Below are positions 58,433-64,000 of a stretch of DNA of 64,000 nt, one piece after another; position 1 is the first letter of the stretch; every line of letters begins with the position of its first letter. The stretch lies in assembly GCF_014646515.1 (NCBI RefSeq), contig NZ_BMNK01000002.1:455988-519987 (forward strand). The letters are read 5' to 3'. The notes beneath the pieces were generated by a model, which saw only the letters and a list, made by a program, of their open reading frames with translations, was not told the origin of the DNA and searched no databases. The translations under genes were made by a program, and so were the position numbers. The DNA is from Nonomuraea glycinis (GTDB lineage Bacteria; Actinomycetota; Actinomycetes; Streptosporangiales; Streptosporangiaceae).

Positions 58433-59434
58433 ATGGCGGGTGTGGGACCACATCCGGCCGTGGCCGACGTCCGCAGGGCGGTGCGCGAGGCCCTCGCGGA
58501 CATCGGCGAGGGCCGGTTGGTGCTCGCCGCCTGCAGCGGCGGGGCCGACTCGCTCGCCCTGGCCGCCGCGCTCGGGTTCGTCGCCCCCCGCAGAGGGCTG
58601 CGGGCCGGGCTGCTCAGCGTGGATCACGGGCTGCAGCCGGGCTCGGCCGCGCGCGCAACCGAGGTCGCCGCGCTCGCGCCGGCGCTCGGGCTGGGGTTCG
58701 GCGAGGTGCTCACCGTCACCGTCGGTACGGCCGGCGGCCCGGAAGCCGCGGCCCGGGACGCCAGATATCAGGCGCTGGCCGCGGCGGCCGACAGGCTGGG
58801 CGCCGACGCGGTCCTGCTCGGTCACACGCGCGACGACCAGGCCGAGACCGTGCTGCTGGGGCTGGCCAGAGGCAGCGGCCTGAGATCCCTGTCGGGGATG
58901 GCCCCGGCCGCCGGCCGCTACCGAAGGCCGCTCCTGGACCTGCCCAGGAACGTCACGGTCGCCGCCTGCCGGGCGCTGGAGCTCGCCTTCTGGGACGACC
59001 CGCACAACGCCGACCCCCGCTACACCCGTGTCCGCGTGCGCTCCCGGGTGCTGCCCGTGCTGGAGCAGGAGCTCGGGCCAGGGGTTGCCGAGGCGCTCGC
59101 CAGGACCTCGAAGCTCGCCAGGGACGACGCCGACGCACTCGACGAGTGGGCCGGAACGGTCTTCCGCGATTGCGCTCTAAGCGATACCGGGGGGCAGGTG
59201 ACGCTGGCCGTACAGGGGCTGGAGAGGGCTCCGGGGGCGGTGCGGCGGCGGGTGCTGCGGCGGGCGGCGATCGCGGCGGGCGCGCCGTCCGGCGCGCTGT
59301 CAGCGGCGCACGTGCTGGCCGTGGAGCGCCTGATCACCCACTGGCACGGGCAGAAGGCCCTGGACCTACCCGGTGGTCTGGCGGCCGTGCGGCGGTATGG
59401 CACTCTGATACTCGCCATCAGTCCCATCGCGTAA
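58433..59434 (+). CDS. tilS: tRNA(Ile)-lysidine synthetase
   Basis: This 333-residue enzyme changes C34 of the CAU-anticodon tRNA-Ile to lysidine with ATP, switching its decoding to AUA. The N-terminal PP-loop is [37 protein letters not shown] and RRPLLDLPR are further family marks, and the C-terminal substrate domain is short, as usual in actinobacteria. It overlaps nothing and is followed 11 bases later by hpt. Confidence 0.94.
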   Translation: MAGVGPHPAVADVRRAVREALADIGEGRLVLAACSGGADSLALAAALGFVAPRRGLRAGLLSVDHGLQPGSAARATEVAALAPALGLGFGEVLTVTVGTAGGPEAAARDARYQALAAAADRLGADAVLLGHTRDDQAETVLLGLARGSGLRSLSGMAPAAGRYRRPLLDLPRNVTVAACRALELAFWDDPHNADPRYTRVRVRSRVLPVLEQELGPGVAEALARTSKLARDDADALDEWAGTVFRDCALSDTGGQVTLAVQGLERAPGAVRRRVLRRAAIAAGAPSGALSAAHVLAVERLITHWHGQKALDLPGGLAAVRRYGTLILAISPIA

Positions 59435-59445
59435 GGAACCAACAG

Positions 59446-59997
59446 GTGGACTCTGCCGACATGGGCAACGACCTCGAGAAAGTCCTCATCCCCGAGGACG
59501 AGCTCCAGGCCCGGATCAAAGAGCTGGCAGGCCGGATCGACGAGGACTACAACGGCAAGGAGCTCCTGCTCGTAGGCGTGCTCAAGGGTGCCGTCATGGT
59601 GATGGCCGACCTGGCCAGGGCCCTGCACGTGCCGGTGCAGATGGACTGGATGGCGGTGTCGTCCTACGGCGCGGGCACCAAGTCGTCCGGCGTCGTGCGG
59701 GTGCTGAAGGACCTGGACACCGACATCCTGGACCGGCACGTCCTGATCGTCGAGGACGTCATCGACTCCGGGCTGACCCTGCACTGGCTGCTGGAGAACC
59801 TCAAGTCGCGCAACCCGGCCTCCCTGGAGATCTGCGCGGCGCTGCGCAAGCCCGACGCCATCAAGGTGCCGATGGAGGTCAAGTACGTCGGTTTCGACAT
59901 CCCCAACGAGTTCGTGATCGGCTACGGGCTCGACTATGCCGAGCGTTACCGGAACCTTCCGTTCATCGGGACCCTCGCGCCACACGTTTACAGATAG
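59446..59997 (+). CDS. hpt: Hypoxanthine phosphoribosyltransferase
   Basis: This 183-residue purine-salvage enzyme makes IMP or GMP from the base and PRPP. The PRPP loop [14 protein letters not shown] and the loop residues [14 protein letters not shown] are diagnostic, as is the C-terminal [32 protein letters not shown] 59446 has AAGGA eight bases upstream; ATG 59461 would leave that site too far away. Confidence 0.95.
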   Translation: MDSADMGNDLEKVLIPEDELQARIKELAGRIDEDYNGKELLLVGVLKGAVMVMADLARALHVPVQMDWMAVSSYGAGTKSSGVVRVLKDLDTDILDRHVLIVEDVIDSGLTLHWLLENLKSRNPASLEICAALRKPDAIKVPMEVKYVGFDIPNEFVIGYGLDYAERYRNLPFIGTLAPHVYR

Positions 59998-60235
59998 AGA
60001 TCTTCGCGGCGCGGGGAACACCGCACACCTTGACGTACGTTGGTAGGGCAAGGCCGGTGTAGCGGGCGGTGTCTCCGCGCGCTTCCCCGGTGTACCTTCT
60101 GACTCCGGGAGGGTGACCCAGTGTCCCCTTCGGGTAGTCATGAAGTCGCGGCGTCGGATGCCGCGGCCCCGGGGACCACCCGGGGTTCCAGGCCATGGTC
60201 AGGAAGGGACGGGCCCGCAAGGGGTTCCGCATCGG

Positions 60236-62226
<1,991 letters not shown>

Positions 62227-62230
<4 letters not shown>

Positions 62231-62805
62231 AAGCGCACAACGTAGATTCGGGACGGATCGAGAAGGCCGTCCGCGAGATCCTCTACGCCATCGGCGAGGA
62301 TCCCGACCGTGACGGCCTTCTCGAGACTCCTTCCCGGGTGGCTCGCGCTTACGCCGAGCAGTTCTCCGGCCTCGGCCTGATCCCCGAGGACGTGCTCACC
62401 AAGGTCTTCGACGTCGACCACGACGAGATGATCCTGGTGAAGGACATCGAGGTCTACTCGACCTGTGAGCATCACCTGGTGCCCTTCTACGGCGTCGCCC
62501 ACGTCGGCTACATCCCCAACGAGCAGGGCCAGGTGACGGGGCTGTCCAAGCTGGCCCGCCTGGTCGACGTGTTCGCCCGGCGGCCCCAGGTCCAGGAGCG
62601 GATGACCTCGCAGATCGCCGACGGGATGATGCGGGTGCTGGAGCCGCGCGGCGTGATCGTGGTGATCGAGGCCGAGCACTTGTGCATGACCATGCGCGGT
62701 GTCCGCAAGCCGGGCGCCAAGACCGTCACTTCCGCGGTCCGTGGCGACTTCCGTACCAGTGACAAGACCCGCGCCGAGGCGATGGCGCTGATCCTGGGAC
62801 GCTGA
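62227..62805 (+). CDS. folE: GTP cyclohydrolase I
   Basis: This 192-residue enzyme converts GTP to dihydroneopterin triphosphate, the first step of folate synthesis. The zinc and catalytic residues are present in [12 protein letters not shown] (Cys, two His) and [13 protein letters not shown] (Cys, Arg). It starts at GTG 62227, overlapping the ftsH stop (GTGA), so the two are coupled. Confidence 0.96.
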
Positions 62806-63008
62806 CGGCTGGCCCCCCGCCGCCTCGGCCGGCCGAGGCGCAGACCGCTCTCCTGCCGGCTGTTCCGGGCCTCGCGGGCCCGGCCCGGCCGCGTCACGAG
62901 GGTGATCACGTACGTGATCCGGATGCGTCGCAAGCGCGCAGGGATCGTTATTTACAACTGGGGACCCGCGATATCACCGGGTATGGTCGAGCGCCTAGGC
63001 TTGGGCAC

Positions 63009-63860
63009 ATGACTAGGGTGCCGGGGCTGGGCGACGAGGACCGGTGCCTCGTCATGGGCGTGGTCAACGTGACGCCCGACTCGTTCTCCGACGGCGGTCT
63101 CTGGTTCGACGAGGAAGCGGCCATCCGGCACGGGTTCGGACTGATCGCCGAGGGAGCCGACATCGTCGATGTGGGCGGTGAGTCGACCAGGCCGGGAGCC
63201 GCCAGGGTGTCCCTGGAGGAGGAGCTCGCCCGGGTGGTGCCCGTGATCAGGGCGCTCAGCGCGGCGGGCGTGGCCGTCAGCGTCGACACGATGCGGGCCG
63301 AGGTGGCCCTGGCGTCGGTCGAGGCGGGGGCGAGGCTGGTCAATGACGTGAGCGGCGGGTTGGCCGACCCCGAGATGCCCCGCGTAGTGGCCGCCACCGG
63401 CGTGTCCTATGTGGTGATGCACTGGCGGGGCCACAGCGAGGACATGGAGCGCCGCGCCGTCTACCACGACGTGGTGACCGAGGTGCGCGAGGAGTTGGCC
63501 AAGCGGGTCGACCTCGTGCTGGCCGAGGGGGTCTCCGAGGAGCAGATCGTGCTCGACCCCGGGCTGGGCTTCGCCAAGAACGCCGCCCACAACTGGGCGC
63601 TGCTCGCCTCCCTCCCGCGCCTGGCCGAGCTGGGCTATCCGTTGCTCATCGGAGCTTCGCGCAAAAGATTTCTCGGACGGCTGCTCGCCGACGCCGAGGG
63701 CACGCCGCGCCCGTTCAGCCACAGTGACGACGCCACGCTGGCGGTGACCGCGCTGGCCGCCCGTGAGGGCGCCTGGTGTGTGCGGGTGCACCACGTAGGT
63801 CCCAATGCCGATGCCGTCCGCGTGGCCGCAGCATGGAAGAGAGCCGGAGCCAACACATGA
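63009..63860 (+). CDS. folP: Dihydropteroate synthase
   Basis: This 283-residue TIM-barrel enzyme joins p-aminobenzoate to the pterin, the sulfonamide target. The two signatures are GVVNVTPDSFSDGG and DIVDVGGESTRPGA, followed by the pterin-site residues DTMRAEVA, NDVSGG, GLGFAKNAAHN and IGASRKRFLG. It is the first gene after a 203-bp gap and overlaps the next gene by ATGA. Confidence 0.96.
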   Translation: MTRVPGLGDEDRCLVMGVVNVTPDSFSDGGLWFDEEAAIRHGFGLIAEGADIVDVGGESTRPGAARVSLEEELARVVPVIRALSAAGVAVSVDTMRAEVALASVEAGARLVNDVSGGLADPEMPRVVAATGVSYVVMHWRGHSEDMERRAVYHDVVTEVREELAKRVDLVLAEGVSEEQIVLDPGLGFAKNAAHNWALLASLPRLAELGYPLLIGASRKRFLGRLLADAEGTPRPFSHSDDATLAVTALAAREGAWCVRVHHVGPNADAVRVAAAWKRAGANT

Positions 63861-64000
63861 GCGTCGACACTGCCGCGATCGAGACGGTCAACCAGGATTT
63901 CTACACCGCCATCGAGGACGCCGACCTCGACAAGATGACCGAGGTCTGGGCGGAGGACACCGCCGACGAGCAGGTGAGCTGCGTCCATCCGGGCTGGACC
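63857..64000 (+). CDS. NTF2/SnoaL-like protein (3' truncated by window edge)
   Basis: Only the first 48 residues are present (MSVDTAAIETVNQDFYTAIEDADLDKMTEVWAEDTADE...SCVHPGW). The pattern of a first helix, then a W-A-E-D strand and C-V-H-P-G is that of DUF4440/SnoaL-type cone-shaped proteins of unknown role, which are found beside folP in actinomycetes. The start overlaps the folP stop (ATGA). Confidence 0.8.
   Translation, partial: MSVDTAAIETVNQDFYTAIEDADLDKMTEVWAEDTADEQVSCVHPGWT

Overview
The window comes from a high-GC filamentous actinomycete. Chaplin-type surface repeats, a clpP3-clpP4-popR-like locus, several ECF sigma factors and the conserved orders ppa/dacB/metalloprotease/tilS/hpt/ftsH/folE/folP and tmk-holB all fit. 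I would place it in Streptosporangiales (Nonomuraea-like), but the genus is an inference from style, not a database match.

Left part (1-10.7 kb): a LysR regulator cut by the window edge converges on an NAD-dependent formate dehydrogenase with a LysR-type operator upstream. Behind it lie a molybdate ABC transporter (modA-modB-modC) and its HTH-TOBE regulator. Next come a DUF2975/XRE pair behind two palindromes, then a four-gene envelope operon (6.3-9.9 kb). That operon encodes three secreted or membrane-anchored FixH/YtkA/CopC-like beta proteins and a polytopic membrane protein with a duplicated W-D-x2-W-H-x3-G-x-D...P-H motif. A divergent TetR gene shares with it a 32-bp near-perfect operator.

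Accessory part (10.7-26 kb): three broken serine-recombinase relics (12.2, 16.1 and 20.8 kb), an orphan winged-helix/HEPN RNase-like defence candidate, a VapBC45-like toxin-antitoxin pair, a voltage-gated cation channel and two CNNM/CorC-type transporters. They are followed by an EF-hand/chorismate-lyase-like pair divergent from a methyltransferase, and by a clpP3-clpP4-popR module in which one ClpP subunit has lost its catalytic Ser and the operator matches the PopR box. The region ends at a tRNA-Leu(GAG) whose 3' end is partly duplicated nearby, so it may be a decayed integrative element.

Right part (26-64 kb), mostly core: a secreted protein and an eight-repeat chaplin, topA, a metallophosphoesterase, an MFS-thymidylate kinase fusion, holB, an ECF sigma factor overlapping a membrane protein with two FtsX-like extracellular domains, a RicT-like PSP1 protein and tRNA-Thr(CGT). 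These are followed by secreted proteins and a P450, a pseudo-metallopeptidase, lipoproteins, a DJ-1/AraC regulator with a probable C-terminal frameshift and a DJ-1 enzyme. An MNT-HEPN toxin-antitoxin pair with a promoter fitting leaderless transcription, an ABC-F ATPase and a sigma-ZAS-membrane fusion come next. The window closes with the cell-wall, nucleotide and folate block dacB, tilS, hpt, ftsH, folE and folP.
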